A DNA stretch of 64,000 bases from Paenibacillus sp. NAIST15-1 (GCF_001894745.1 NZ_BBYF01000009.1:166607-230606), one strand, 5' to 3'. Numbered from the stretch's first letter, positions 8,881-21,791 are shown. Notes: a model not told the origin generated them from the sequence alone. A program made the numbers and translations.

Positions 8881-9816
8881 CTATTTTTCGACAATCTTTA
8901 TACTGCCCGCTTCTGTCCGCACCTTAATAACCATATCGCTTCCATGTTTCTCATTCGGTGCGGAGACGCTTCCCAACTCTGTTTTCAAATCAAACTTCCC
9001 GTTGTATTCAGGAACAACACGGATATTCACGCTTCCAAGCTGGCCTTCCGCATCAATCGGATGTGCAGCAGCTTGAACAATAGAGATGGAGCCTGCATTG
9101 GCTGAAGCCTGAACATTCTTCTTCGTCTGGTTCAAGTCAACACTTCCCAGTGAAGAGCTTGCTTCGATCTCTGCATCGACATTATCTGCCACCACTTGGC
9201 CTGAGTCTGATCTAAGCTTAACGAAATCCCCTGTTACATTCTTTACCTTTACCCTTCCCAGATTACTTGATGCTTCAAGTCGCTTAATATGCCCACCTGT
9301 CATTTCAAACGCACCTGCAGACACATTCGACGACAAATTGTCGAGCACAAAATTCTCCGATGCATGGATGATAACTTCATGATAACGACGCTGTATATTA
9401 CCGATGTTGATATTCAACCACCCTGCATTATCATTGTCTTCAAAATTCAGCTCTAGCGTTCCATTCTCCGCCTGAACATCACGAATTCGATTAATGACCG
9501 CTTCTGGCGCCTGCCCCTTCAACTCAATCATATTCTTGTTATCATTGATCCAGCTTACCTTAACATCCCCATAATCCGCATCGATAACTATACTCTCAAG
9601 TTCCCTTACATCAATGCGAGATTCATAATCAGATGTCTTATCTGCCCCTTTTTCCTGACCAGATGCATCCTGTGAACCTTCCGCAGAGATACGGTACTCA
9701 TAAGAAGGAAGTTGTGACTTAAATAGCTGATTTGGGCCGTAATAGACCAAGCCCGCAACCCCTGCCACGATACACACAATTCCGACCATATTCATGGTTG
9801 CACGATTCCAATTCAT
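8881..9816 (-). CDS. DUF4097 family beta-strand-repeat protein with N-terminal membrane anchor (LiaG-like)
   Basis: An N-terminal hydrophobic helix (residues ~8-27, MVGIVCIVAGVAGLVYYG) anchors a soluble region made of repeated short strands. Examples are 'DADYGDVKVSW', 'SSNLGRVKVKN', 'SDSGQVVADN', 'SSLGSVDLNQ', 'ANAGSISIVQ' and 'TELGSVSA', the typical DUF4097 repeating pattern. These proteins occur in cell-envelope stress operons such as lia in Bacillus, but their activity is unknown. Its ATG overlaps the stop of the HAAS-domain gene by four bases, so the two are translationally coupled. The operon starts with a PadR regulator. Confidence 0.85.
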   Translation of the reverse strand: MNWNRATMNMVGIVCIVAGVAGLVYYGPNQLFKSQLPSYEYRISAEGSQDASGQEKGADKTSDYESRIDVRELESIVIDADYGDVKVSWINDNKNMIELKGQAPEAVINRIRDVQAENGTLELNFEDNDNAGWLNINIGNIQRRYHEVIIHASENFVLDNLSSNVSAGAFEMTGGHIKRLEASSNLGRVKVKNVTGDFVKLRSDSGQVVADNVDAEIEASSSLGSVDLNQTKKNVQASANAGSISIVQAAAHPIDAEGQLGSVNIRVVPEYNGKFDLKTELGSVSAPNEKHGSDMVIKVRTEAGSIKIVEK

Positions 9817-10553
9817 CTAACCTCGCTCCTTCCTTCATAGGCGACCCAGTGGAAATAAATTCGGTTCCATTTCAAATATGCACGTCCTACAGCAACTATC
9901 GCTTGTATTAAAAAAATTCCTATTCCAAATGCAATGGCAACTATCGACATTTCCGTTCCATAGAAAGCTCCGCCACCAAGTGAGAACTTCAATACGTACA
10001 AAAGAGGAGTTGCTAATAACGCAATAGCCGCTACACCAAGCCCAAACCACGTTGCCCATAGCCCGAACATAACCGGGACAACCATAATGCTAATAAAGAT
10101 CGTACCTGCGTAGGCGATAGCTGAACGGGGACGTCGTCCTTCGGACTGCTGATATGGTGGGTAAGCAGTATTCGGTATTCCGCCGTACTCTTGAGAATAT
10201 CGATTTGGTTCCCCATAATGCTGATTCAAATCCAACGGATGTTCAGCATTCTTCAGGAAGCTAGGATCCTCGAAGAGTGGAGGTACTTGTGAAGCTTGAC
10301 CTTGTTGACTATGAATAAACGGTTCTGTTACCGGCTCCCGTTCAACCTCTTTATCCCCTCGTTCACCTAACAGCAGCTCGGCCGCAAGTTCTTCCGGATC
10401 GCCAAGCTCTCGAGCAATCTCTTCTTCTGTTCGTCCCTGCTGCTTGCTGAATTCAAAGTGTGCATCATACTCTGCTAATATTTCATTGCGCTCCGACTCT
10501 GGAAGCGACAGTAGGCCCATTTTCAATTGCAGCATAAATAACTGCTTATGCAT
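9813..10553 (-). CDS. HAAS-domain (DUF1700-like) membrane protein
   Basis: Residues ~1-75 form the helical HAAS domain (QLKMGLLSLPESERNEILAEYDAHFEF, then EEEIARELGDPEELAAELL), often found beside PadR regulators. Next come ~70 polar, proline- and glutamine-rich residues, then a C-terminal membrane part with about three to four helices (YAGTIFISIMVVPVMFGLWA, VAAIALLATPLLYVL, IVAIAFGIGIFLIQAIVAVG). The start at ATG 10553 lies six bases after GAGAGGTG. A GTG 18 bases upstream overlaps the PadR stop but has a badly spaced binding site. Such proteins are thought to respond to envelope signals together with the DUF4097 partner, but function is inferred from context. Confidence 0.8.
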   Translation of the reverse strand: MHKQLFMLQLKMGLLSLPESERNEILAEYDAHFEFSKQQGRTEEEIARELGDPEELAAELLLGERGDKEVEREPVTEPFIHSQQGQASQVPPLFEDPSFLKNAEHPLDLNQHYGEPNRYSQEYGGIPNTAYPPYQQSEGRRPRSAIAYAGTIFISIMVVPVMFGLWATWFGLGVAAIALLATPLLYVLKFSLGGGAFYGTEMSIVAIAFGIGIFLIQAIVAVGRAYLKWNRIYFHWVAYEGRSEVR

Positions 10554-10567
10554 GTTGTTCACCTCTC

Positions 10568-10906
10568 TCACTTCTCCTTGGATTCTTCTTCCGCTTCGGT
10601 AAGCAGATTGGCTACTCCCGACACAAATTTATCCCACTCGGTCACGAGCTCATTCATATAATCCTTGCCTACTGAAGTAAGCTTATAATATTTCCGTGGC
10701 GGTCCCTCGGTAGATTCTTGCAAATAGGTTGTACAGTGACCATCCGCAACCATCCGTCGCAGAACTGGATATAGAGCACCTTCGGCAACCTCCACATGCT
10801 TGGATATCTGCTGGGCCAGCTCGAAGCCGTAACGATCTCTCTGGTTAATGAGAACCATGACACACAGTCCGAGCACCCCTTTTTTAAATTGAACGATTTC
10901 CTTCAA
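10568..10906 (-). CDS. PadR family transcriptional regulator
   Basis: This short winged-helix regulator contains the PadR signature: FKKGVLGLCVMVLI, DRYGFELAQQI, then EGALYPVLRRMVADG and the wing GPPRKYYKLTSVGKDYM, followed by a C-terminal dimer helix. PadR proteins normally repress their own operon and release DNA on binding a small ligand. TTG at 10906 follows GGGGGTGA at good spacing, whereas GTG at 10921 has little upstream complementarity. It leads an operon of PadR, HAAS protein and DUF4097 protein with overlapping or nearly overlapping ends. A candidate operator overlaps the promoter (10933-10948). Confidence 0.88.
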   Translation of the reverse strand: MKEIVQFKKGVLGLCVMVLINQRDRYGFELAQQISKHVEVAEGALYPVLRRMVADGHCTTYLQESTEGPPRKYYKLTSVGKDYMNELVTEWDKFVSGVANLLTEAEEESKEK

Positions 10907-10932
10907 TCGAGTCACCCCCACTCCATAACGTG

Positions 10933-10948
10933 ATGAATTATAATTTAT
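10933..10948 (-). promoter_or_regulatory. candidate PadR operator overlapping a -10 element
   Basis: A 16-bp near-perfect inverted repeat, ATGAATTATAATTTAT on the plus strand, differs from symmetry at only one pair. It contains TATAAT on the minus strand at a sensible distance upstream of the PadR gene, so a repressor bound here would block the promoter. A matching -35 is not clear. Confidence 0.45.
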
Positions 10949-11234
10949 GATTCAGTATTGTATATTGATTAGTAGTACACGATGATTATATCCCCTGGAA
11001 TAGTGTTCCACAATAGGTTATTTCCAAAACTAGCCTCAGGTCTAGGTAAAACCCAACTAGAGTCGGAATGAAGCAGTGAAGCATAATTTCACAAGGATCA
11101 GAACGGGTAAGAACAAAGAGAAATAAGGGAAATAAGGGAAGACAAGAAGGACAAGTACGAAAGGCAAGCAAGAGTAAAAGGTAGATTAAAGGAAGAGCAC
11201 AATATGCCTTCCTCACATATGGATATGGGGTCAT

Positions 11235-11272
11235 AAAAAAGAAGCCAGACCCCTTCAAGGGAGTCTGGCTTC
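11235..11272 (-). terminator. intrinsic terminator of the glycolytic operon
   Basis: Minus strand GAAGCCAGAC...GTCTGGCTTC, a 10-bp perfect stem, then six T residues, 36 bases after the eno stop codon. Confidence 0.92.
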
Positions 11273-11307
11273 TATCGAATCAGCAAGCCGCATGTGCGGC
11301 AAGCCAA

Positions 11308-12621
<1,314 letters not shown>

Positions 12622-12661
12622 TTATAAATAAATTACTATATATCCAGGTAAGTTGTAAAAC

Positions 12662-14200
12662 TTACTTCTTAATCATGCTTTGTCCTGTCATCTCTGCTGG
12701 CTGAGGCACGTTCATCAAGTCCAGAATCGTCGGAGCGATGTCTGCCAAGATGCCGCCTTCGCGCAATTCCACGTCATTCGAAGTAACGATGAATGGAACC
12801 GGGTTCGTCGTATGTGCAGTGAATGGACGGCCTTGCTCGTCGAATACCATATCCGCGTTGCCGTGATCCGCCGTAATGAGGCAGACGCCGCCTTTCGCCA
12901 ATACCGCTTCAACTACCTTGCCCATGCACTCATCCGTAGCTTCTACGGCCTTGATTGTTGGCTCCAGCATACCGGAGTGACCAACCATATCAGGATTCGC
13001 GAAGTTCAGGATAATCGTATCGAACTGGTCAGAGTTGATTTCGTTCACTGCTGCTTCTGCAACTTCGTAAGCGCTCATTTCAGGCTGCAGGTCGTAAGTT
13101 GCTACCTTAGGCGAGTTGATAAGCACACGCTTCTCACCAGGAAGCTCAACGTCACGGCCGCCGCTGAAGAAGAACGTTACGTGCGGATACTTCTCCGTTT
13201 CCGCAATGCGAAGCTGCTTCTTGCCATGCTGCACGAGCACTTCACCAAGCGTGTTGTCCAACTCTTTTGGAGAGTAAGCAACATATCCGCCAACTGTTTC
13301 TGCGAACAGCGTAAGCGCAACGAAATGCAAGTTCTTAGGGAACTTGTCGCCACGATCGAAGCCGCGGAAATCATCGTTGGTGAACACTTGGCCAAGCTGG
13401 ATCGCACGGTCTGGGCGGAAGTTCATGAATACGACGGAGTCGCCTTCTTGAACCAAGCCAACCGGCTGATCGTTCTCATCCACAATTACCGTAGGCATAA
13501 CGAACTCGTCATATACGGATTGGGAATAAGATTCTTCAACTGCAGCAATTGGATCGCGGTATTTTGGGCCTTCGCCGTATACCATTGCGCGGTACGATTT
13601 CTCAACACGTTCCCAGCGCTTGTCGCGATCCATCGCATAGTAGCGGCCTTGAACCGTAGCGATACGGCCTATGCCAACTTCGGCGATTTTGGCTTGCAGC
13701 TTTTCGATATATCCGCGGGAGCTATCAGGCGCAACGTCACGGCCATCCAAGAATGCGTGAATGTATACGTCCTTTAAGCCTTCACGCGCACAGAGATCGA
13801 GCATCGCAAGCGCGTGGTCGATATGGCTGTGTACGCCACCATCAGACAACAATCCGTAAATGTGAAGCGCTTTATTGTTCTCCTTCGCAGTCTTCACTGC
13901 TGCAAGCAGTGTTTCGTTCGAGAAGAAGTCGCCTTCACGGATCGATTTTGTAATACGAGTCAGGTCTTGATATACGATGCGGCCTGCACCGATGTTCAAG
14001 TGACCTACCTCGGAGTTCCCCATTTGACCTTCTGGCAAGCCTACCGCTTCGCCGCAAGCTGTCAGTGTCGTATGAGGGAATTGGCTCATGTAACGGTCGT
14101 AGTTTGGCTTGTTCGCTTGCGCGACTGCGTTGCCAACTAGTGTATCGCGAAGTCCGAAGCCGTCCATGATGATAAGTGCTACCGGTCTAGGTGCGGACAT
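12662..14200 (-). CDS. gpmI: 2,3-bisphosphoglycerate-independent phosphoglycerate mutase
   Basis: It interconverts 3- and 2-phosphoglycerate using two manganese ions and a phosphoserine intermediate. At 512 residues from [16 protein letters not shown] it has the family length. The metal-binding IIMDGFG, catalytic-serine motif [16 protein letters not shown] (Ser near residue 62), [20 protein letters not shown] and [12 protein letters not shown] are present. The start at 14200 is one base after the tpiA stop codon, so translation is probably coupled. The longer open frame upstream merely overlaps tpiA. It belongs to the CggR-controlled operon. Confidence 0.98.
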   Translation of the reverse strand: MSAPRPVALIIMDGFGLRDTLVGNAVAQANKPNYDRYMSQFPHTTLTACGEAVGLPEGQMGNSEVGHLNIGAGRIVYQDLTRITKSIREGDFFSNETLLAAVKTAKENNKALHIYGLLSDGGVHSHIDHALAMLDLCAREGLKDVYIHAFLDGRDVAPDSSRGYIEKLQAKIAEVGIGRIATVQGRYYAMDRDKRWERVEKSYRAMVYGEGPKYRDPIAAVEESYSQSVYDEFVMPTVIVDENDQPVGLVQEGDSVVFMNFRPDRAIQLGQVFTNDDFRGFDRGDKFPKNLHFVALTLFAETVGGYVAYSPKELDNTLGEVLVQHGKKQLRIAETEKYPHVTFFFSGGRDVELPGEKRVLINSPKVATYDLQPEMSAYEVAEAAVNEINSDQFDTIILNFANPDMVGHSGMLEPTIKAVEATDECMGKVVEAVLAKGGVCLITADHGNADMVFDEQGRPFTAHTTNPVPFIVTSNDVELREGGILADIAPTILDLMNVPQPAEMTGQSMIKK

Positions 14201-14201
14201 C

Positions 14202-15002
<801 letters not shown>

Positions 15003-15014
15003 TTACTTGCTCTC

Positions 15015-16196
15015 TTACTTATCGTTCAATGCAACCACGCCTGGCAATGCTTTGCCTTCCATGAATTCAAGGGAAGCGCCGCCGCCTGTGGAGATGTGGT
15101 CCATTTTATCTTTCAGCTTGAACTTCTCAACCGCTGCTGCAGAGTCGCCGCCGCCGATGATTGTATAACCAGCAGTTTCCGCACATGCTTCTGCTACCGC
15201 ACGCGTACCATGAGAGAACGGCTCGATTTCGAATACGCCCATAGGCCCGTTCCATACAACAAGCTTGGAATTTTTGATAACGTCAGCATAGATTTCACGA
15301 GTTTTCGGACCGATGTCAATGCCTTCCCATTCAGCAGGAATGCTGTCGATCGCTACCACTTGTGTGTTTGCATCTGCACTGAAGTCATCTGTAACTACGA
15401 TATCTACTGGCAAGTAGAGGTTTTTGCCAAGTTCTTTGGCTTTCTCGATGAAGCCTAAAGCAACATCAAGCTTCTCGTTGTCGACAAGCGACTTCCCGAT
15501 TTCGTTGCCTTGTGCTTTGAAGAATGTGTATGTCAAGCCGCCACCGATCACGATATTGTCGGCGATTTCCAACATTTTGTTGATAACGTCGATTTTATCT
15601 TTAACCTTGGAACCGCCTACGATTGCCGTAAATGGACGCTCAGGGTTTGTCAGCGCTTTGCTAAGTACATTCAATTCTTTCTCCATCAACAGACCGGACA
15701 CGGCTGGCAAGTGATGTGCGATGCCTTCAGTGGATGCATGTGCACGGTGAGCCGCACCGAACGCGTCGTTCACAAACAAGTCCGCAAGTTCTGCGAAGGC
15801 TTTAGCCAATTCTGGATCGTTCTTCTCTTCGCCTTTGTGGAAACGAACGTTTTCAAGCACGACAACGTCGCCGTTTTCCATTTTTGCAATTTCAGCTTTT
15901 ACGTTTTCACCAATTGACTCGTCAAGCTTCTTAACGGGCTTACCAAGCAGTTCGCCAAGACGTACTGCTGCAGGTGTCAGACGCATGGAATCCACAACTT
16001 CGCCCTTCGGACGACCCATGTGGCTTGCCAAAATAACTTTCGCACCTTGTTCCACCAAATAGTTAATTGTCGGCAACGTTTCGCGTACACGTGTATCATC
16101 CGTAATCACACCATTTTCCAATGGAACGTTGAAATCTACACGTACAAATACGCGCTTACCCTTAACTTCTACATCACGCACACTTTTCTTGTTCAT
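15015..16196 (-). CDS. pgk: phosphoglycerate kinase
   Basis: It transfers phosphate from 1,3-bisphosphoglycerate to ADP. The 393-residue, two-domain protein has [12 protein letters not shown] near the N-terminus, [25 protein letters not shown], the [14 protein letters not shown] segment, [13 protein letters not shown], and the nucleotide-binding GPMGVFE and [11 protein letters not shown] motifs near the C-terminus. It has an AGGAGG site. It is separated from gap by a 279-base spacer with a weak hairpin and a purine-rich leader, which would allow gap and the downstream genes to be expressed at different levels. Confidence 0.98.
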   Translation of the reverse strand: MNKKSVRDVEVKGKRVFVRVDFNVPLENGVITDDTRVRETLPTINYLVEQGAKVILASHMGRPKGEVVDSMRLTPAAVRLGELLGKPVKKLDESIGENVKAEIAKMENGDVVVLENVRFHKGEEKNDPELAKAFAELADLFVNDAFGAAHRAHASTEGIAHHLPAVSGLLMEKELNVLSKALTNPERPFTAIVGGSKVKDKIDVINKMLEIADNIVIGGGLTYTFFKAQGNEIGKSLVDNEKLDVALGFIEKAKELGKNLYLPVDIVVTDDFSADANTQVVAIDSIPAEWEGIDIGPKTREIYADVIKNSKLVVWNGPMGVFEIEPFSHGTRAVAEACAETAGYTIIGGGDSAAAVEKFKLKDKMDHISTGGGASLEFMEGKALPGVVALNDK

Positions 16197-16475
16197 CCCC
16201 GTGTTCCTCCTATCGTCGATTACACCGGCACACGCCTCTCTCTGGTGTGTTGTTCGGTATGTTCTGTGTTCTTGTTCTGTATGGGTTCCATCTAAATCTT
16301 TCTCTCTATATATCGTATATCGTTCGTTAGTATGTTCTGGTTTCTCTCTATACTCTCTATCTCTGTATATCTAAAAATCTGTGTCCGCACTGGTTCTCGA
16401 TATGCTCTAGGCACTATAAGGATCAAAAGAGGAGGCCTGAACGGTCACTCCTCTTTGATTGTAAGTGCTATGCGA
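16197..16475. other. gap-pgk spacer: weak terminator followed by purine-rich pgk leader
   Basis: On the transcribed (minus) strand about 200 bases before pgk are dominated by A and G, with repeats such as GAGAGAAAG and little self-complementarity. The gap-proximal end carries the weak hairpin at 16422-16459. A very similar unstructured purine-rich spacer occurs in the histidine operon (46678-47112). No gene is present. Confidence 0.6.
16422..16459 (-). terminator. weak or partial terminator between gap and pgk
   Basis: Minus strand ATCAAAGAGGAG and CTCCTCTTTTGAT form a stem of about 12 bp around a 13-base loop, but only a short, interrupted T tract follows. It probably allows read-through into pgk and may stabilise the gap mRNA 3' end. 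Confidence 0.55.
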
Positions 16476-18571
<2,096 letters not shown>

Positions 18572-18604
18572 TCTCTCCACTCCTGCTTCCCATAAGCAAC
18601 CATT

Positions 18605-18640
18605 GGACTAAAAACGTCCCATCTCTACATTTTTTGTCCC
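18605..18640 (-). promoter_or_regulatory. CggR operator
   Basis: On the minus strand two direct repeats GGGACAAAAAATGT and GGGACGTTTTTAGTCC lie one after another (spacer AGAGAT), starting ~7 bases after the promoter -10. The same GGGAC-based direct-repeat layout is known for the CggR operator of B. subtilis. Binding here would block transcript elongation or initiation of the whole glycolytic operon. Confidence 0.88.
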
Positions 18641-18646
18641 ACCACT

Positions 18647-18675
18647 ATTCTACCGAATAACGCAGCAACTTGCAA
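18647..18675 (-). promoter_or_regulatory. sigma-A promoter of the cggR-gap operon
   Basis: TTGCAA and TAGAAT with a 17-base spacer on the minus strand. The predicted start point falls at the edge of the CggR operator. Confidence 0.8.
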
Positions 18676-19080
18676 GTATCCTGAACCCCTGATTTTGCGC
18701 CCAAAACCGCGAATTCTCTGCCTATAAACAACTTCTATAATAAGCAAGCAATATCGAAGTTATTCATTATCAGACAACATATCTAGAAGGGCATACGACT
18801 GCCTATGATGTAATTAACCCAAAATACGACAAGTTAATACATATTTCGCAAAAATTTTAGACATTCCTCAGTATAGACATTAATGACGGACATCATGCCC
18901 TGCTCGTACCTGCGTTTACAAAAGTTTTGAGCTTTCCTTCACATCCTGTTCGCTCTCCACGTCCCCATGTAGTTTAGCCATCGACATTGCTCACTTAGAT
19001 CGGGCAACATCCACCTTATTCGGCACCGTCCACTTATTATAGAAAGAATTATTTTAAAATAAATATTCAGTGGCGCTCAC

Positions 19081-19110
19081 TTGACTTTGTTATACGCTTT
19101 CTTATATAAT
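19081..19110 (+). promoter_or_regulatory. promoter of tRNA-Arg
   Basis: TTGACT and TATAAT separated by 18 bases, ending 21 bases before the tRNA gene. Confidence 0.75.
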
Positions 19111-19131
19111 AAATTTTGCTCTTGTATGAAT

Positions 19132-19206
19132 GCGCCCGTGGTCCAATGGATATGACGTAGGCCTCCGGAGCCTGAGATCAAGGTTCGATTCCTTGCGGGC
19201 GCGCCA
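19132..19206 (+). tRNA. tRNA-Arg (anticodon CCG)
   Basis: Acceptor arms GCGCCCG/CGGGCGC pair completely. The anticodon stem TAGGC/GCCTG holds the loop CTCCGGA, giving anticodon CCG. The T-arm carries GGTTCGATTCC, and the CCA end is encoded at 19204-19206. It is the only isolated tRNA in the window. Confidence 0.95.
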
Positions 19207-19335
19207 TTTACACTCCTGTCCTTATTTGGCACAGGATAAGAAGCTACGTTACGCATATATTTAGGTGAATAAGCACGGAAGTAACATCTTGAATTTTGCA
19301 GAAGCGAAACGATAGATGTTTTTTTCTCTACATAG

Positions 19336-19352
19336 TTTGACCATCTTTGACT
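19336..19352 (+). promoter_or_regulatory. CtsR operator upstream of clpP
   Basis: The complementary strand reads AGTCAAA-GAT-GGTCAAA, an exact fit to the heptad direct repeat with 3-base NAN spacer bound by CtsR. It overlaps the -35 of the clpP promoter, so CtsR would repress clpP until heat or protein stress inactivates it. No ctsR gene lies in the window. Confidence 0.9.
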
Positions 19353-19375
19353 TTTTGTTTCAAGTCCTTTATATT
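19347..19375 (+). promoter_or_regulatory. sigma-A promoter of clpP
   Basis: TTGACT, 17-base spacer, TATATT, overlapped by the CtsR operator and 35 bases before the TTG start codon. Confidence 0.85.
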
Positions 19376-19409
19376 GAATGTGTAATGATATTAGTTAGGA
19401 GGGGTTATC

Positions 19410-19991
19410 TTGAGTTATGTACCCGTAGTTGTTGAACAGACGAATCGTGGCGAAAGATCCTATGATATTTACTCTCGATTGTTGAAGGATCGCATCATCT
19501 TCCTCGGAACAGAAGTGAACGATCTCGTGGCGAATTCGATTATCGCCCAGCTGTTGTTCTTGGCTGCAGATGACCCGGAGAAGGATATTCATTTGTACAT
19601 CAATAGCCCAGGCGGTTCAATCTCAGCCGGCATGGCCATATACGATACAATGCAGCACATCAAGCCGGACGTATCTACGATTTGCGTGGGCTTGGCAGCT
19701 TCCATGGGAGCGTTCCTGCTTAATGCAGGTGCCAAGGGCAAGCGTTTCGCCCTGCCGAACAGCGAAATTATGATTCATCAGCCGCTTGGCGGAGCACAAG
19801 GGCAAGCGTCCGATATCGAGATTCGCGCACGCCGCATCTTGAAGATGCGCGACACGTTGAACAAAATTTTGGCGGATCGCACAGGTCAGCCACTTGAGCG
19901 CGTGGAGCGCGACACGGATCGCGACTACTTCATGTCTGCCCAAGAAGCGTATGAATACGGTCTGGTTGATAAGGTTCTTGGCAAAGAGTAA
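19410..19991 (+). CDS. clpP: ATP-dependent Clp protease proteolytic subunit ClpP
   Basis: ClpP forms the 14-subunit peptidase barrel that degrades proteins fed by ClpX, ClpC or ClpE, including tmRNA-tagged products. All catalytic residues are visible: Ser98 in GLAASMGA, His123 in [10 protein letters not shown] and Asp172 in [11 protein letters not shown]. The oxyanion-region INSPGGS is also present. Length is 193 residues, typical. The TTG start lies after TTAGGAGGGG at good distance. The gene is transcribed alone from a CtsR-controlled promoter and ends in a strong hairpin terminator. Confidence 0.98.
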   Translation: MSYVPVVVEQTNRGERSYDIYSRLLKDRIIFLGTEVNDLVANSIIAQLLFLAADDPEKDIHLYINSPGGSISAGMAIYDTMQHIKPDVSTICVGLAASMGAFLLNAGAKGKRFALPNSEIMIHQPLGGAQGQASDIEIRARRILKMRDTLNKILADRTGQPLERVERDTDRDYFMSAQEAYEYGLVDKVLGKE

Positions 19992-20005
19992 ACAGTAAAC
20001 GTGAT

Positions 20006-20053
20006 ACAGCCTCTCTCATGCGATCTATTTTGCATGTAGAGAGGCTGTTTTTT
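20006..20053 (+). terminator. intrinsic terminator of clpP
   Basis: ACAGCCTCTCTCATGC pairs with GCATGTAGAGAGGCTGT (one bulge), followed by a run of T, starting 15 bases after the clpP stop. Confidence 0.9.
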
Positions 20054-20097
20054 ATTGCTTATTTCAACTGAAATGAATAACGAAAAGCTAGGTTTAC

Positions 20098-21264
20098 TTA
20101 GGTAAGAATGATCGGCAAGGACTCGAAACCGAACATAAACTCGCTCTGGATGCGCTTCAACGGCTTGGAATGATCACATTGATAGTTCGGGAAACGATCG
20201 AGCATTGCATTCAACGCTATCCTCGCTTCCAGCCGTGCAAGTTGAGCCCCCAGGCAGAAGTGGATACCATGACCAAACGCTAAATGCGGGTTTGGCTGAC
20301 GGCGAATATGGAAGAGTTCTGGCTGTTCGAACACAGACTCGTCATGATTCGCTGACCCGATCCACAACATGACGAACTGCCCTTCAGTTAACATCATGCC
20401 ATCTACTTCCACATCCTTCTTCACACGGCGAAACATTAACTGTACCGGCGAGGTAAACCGCAGCACTTCTTCAATAGCGCCAGGCAGTAAAGAACGATCG
20501 GATCTAATATCGTCCCATGCGATGCGCTCACTGTCGAAACACGCTAGTGCAGAAGAGAGCAAATTCGTTGTCGTTTCATTGCCAGCCACAAGCAGCAAAA
20601 TACAAAACCCAATGAGCTCAAAGGGGGACAACGGTTCTCCGTCTGACGTTGCATGCACAAGCCTAGTGATCAGATCATCCTGTGGATTACGGCGGCGTTC
20701 TTCTGCGATCGCCTCGAAATATACAGCCATCTCCTTCTGGCAATTGCTATTGCGGTCAATGTCACCACTCACTAATGCCTCCGACCATTCTCGAAACTGA
20801 TCTCGATCGTGTACCGGTATGCCGAGTATTTCTGCGATTACAATAATCGGGAGCGGAACTGCGAAGTCTTGAACTGCATCCATTCGTCCTTTGCTTTCCA
20901 CCTTATCTAGAAGCTCATCCGCCAATGCTTCAATTCGTGGAATCATCTTTTCAATGGATCTAGGTGTGAAGGCTTGTGAGACTAATGTTCGAAGCTGGCT
21001 ATGCTTCTGCGGATCGGTGCGGAGGATGCTGTATTCAATCGGCCGCTTGTCTTCGCTTCGCAATTCGGAAGAAAAATGGTTGTAATCAGCAAATATCCTC
21101 TTAATATGATCGTATCGGTACGCATGCCAGAACGTTCCCCCCAGCAGCTGAGGATTCTCTGAACGCAACAGAGAGCTCTCTGACCACAACAAAGGACTCT
21201 CTGACCGCATAGTTTTGTAATGAGATAATGGCAGCACTTCATGCTCTTGAATCCATTTCATCAT
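20098..21264 (-). CDS. cytochrome P450
   Basis: This soluble bacterial class P450 of 388 residues would catalyse an oxygen-dependent hydroxylation or related oxidation of an unknown substrate. It shows the I-helix oxygen-binding LLLVAGNETTTNL, the K-helix EEVLR (ExxR), and the heme loop LAFGHGIHFCLGAQLARLEAR with the proximal Cys near residue 337. No membrane anchor, ferredoxin or reductase is fused or adjacent, so electrons must come from elsewhere. Near residues 21-43 a short tandem repeat of about seven residues occurs three times (SESPLLW, SESSLLR, SENPQLL), where related P450s normally have a single short loop. It resembles CYP107-type enzymes in general form. There are no biosynthetic genes next to it. 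Confidence 0.93.
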   Translation of the reverse strand: MMKWIQEHEVLPLSHYKTMRSESPLLWSESSLLRSENPQLLGGTFWHAYRYDHIKRIFADYNHFSSELRSEDKRPIEYSILRTDPQKHSQLRTLVSQAFTPRSIEKMIPRIEALADELLDKVESKGRMDAVQDFAVPLPIIVIAEILGIPVHDRDQFREWSEALVSGDIDRNSNCQKEMAVYFEAIAEERRRNPQDDLITRLVHATSDGEPLSPFELIGFCILLLVAGNETTTNLLSSALACFDSERIAWDDIRSDRSLLPGAIEEVLRFTSPVQLMFRRVKKDVEVDGMMLTEGQFVMLWIGSANHDESVFEQPELFHIRRQPNPHLAFGHGIHFCLGAQLARLEARIALNAMLDRFPNYQCDHSKPLKRIQSEFMFGFESLPIILT

Positions 21265-21454
21265 TCAACCTCTCCCCTCCTTAACCATGCAACATAGCTT
21301 CAGTCACAACTCTTCCTCGATTTACAGGGATTCGAAATAATATCTTGCATTAAAACTAATATATGTAAATAATAACCTACATAGACCTAGGCCTGTATGC
21401 ACTGAAACAACTTCGGGTCGACCTGTTAAACACCGAATTCAATTCATTTAGCTA

Positions 21455-21492
21455 CAAAAAAAGGACCGCATCGCGCAAATGCCGATGCGGTC
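21455..21492 (-). terminator. terminator-like hairpin without an assigned upstream gene
   Basis: On the minus strand GACCGCATCG and CGATGCGGTC form a perfect 10-bp stem followed by a T run. It faces leftward, but the next gene on the right is on the plus strand, so it ends either an unseen small transcript or antisense RNA. Confidence 0.65.
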
Positions 21493-21763
21493 TATATATG
21501 TTCTAGGGGTAAACTGTAAACCATGAGAAAGATGAAACGGATCACCTTGTGCAACGGAAGACTCCGGTTGACCAAGGCCAGTAATCGCTGCCGGCAACCC
21601 TCCTTCGCAAGAACTCATCTGTCATTCGGTCCATTGTTAGAATACTAGAGTTACATTAAAGAAAACTGAACCGAACCTTAAAATAAGATAAAAAGCAATT
21701 CCCTCAATGGCTATACACCTACAATGTCCACTCTACAGAAATTGTTGTACACACTACGAAGTC

Positions 21764-21791
21764 ATTCCATTTCCGAATGGAATCGTTTACA
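21764..21791 (+). promoter_or_regulatory. inverted repeat and overlapping cre-like site upstream of the sensor-regulator
   Basis: ATTCCATT and AATGGAAT (21764-21771, 21776-21783) are a perfect 8-bp inverted repeat. Overlapping it, TGGAATCGTTTACA (21778-21791) matches the CcpA cre consensus TGWAANCGNTNWCA at 13 of 14 positions. Position relative to the promoter (about 35-60 bases upstream of the -35) would suit repression by looping or activation. Confidence 0.45.

Larger units (their letters stand above)
10907..11307. other. region between eno and the PadR operon
   Basis: It contains, from right to left, the eno terminator (11235-11272), a ~130-base stretch (about 11075-11205) that is almost pure A and G on the plus strand, and the PadR promoter with its palindrome. 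No gene is credible. A minus-strand open frame here is hydrophobic only because it is the complement of the purine run. Confidence 0.6.
18572..19131. other. region between cggR and tRNA-Arg
   Basis: The first ~110 bases hold the CggR operator and the cggR promoter. Bases ~18720-19080 contain no open frame, hairpin or RNA gene that I can support and are fairly AT-rich. The last ~50 bases are the tRNA-Arg promoter. Confidence 0.55.

Noticed and set aside
10986..11258. Minus-strand hydrophobic open frame of 90 codons upstream of the PadR gene
   Set aside because: It runs through the eno terminator and the complement of a purine tract; no ribosome binding site, and its leucine/phenylalanine/cysteine content is a base-composition artefact.
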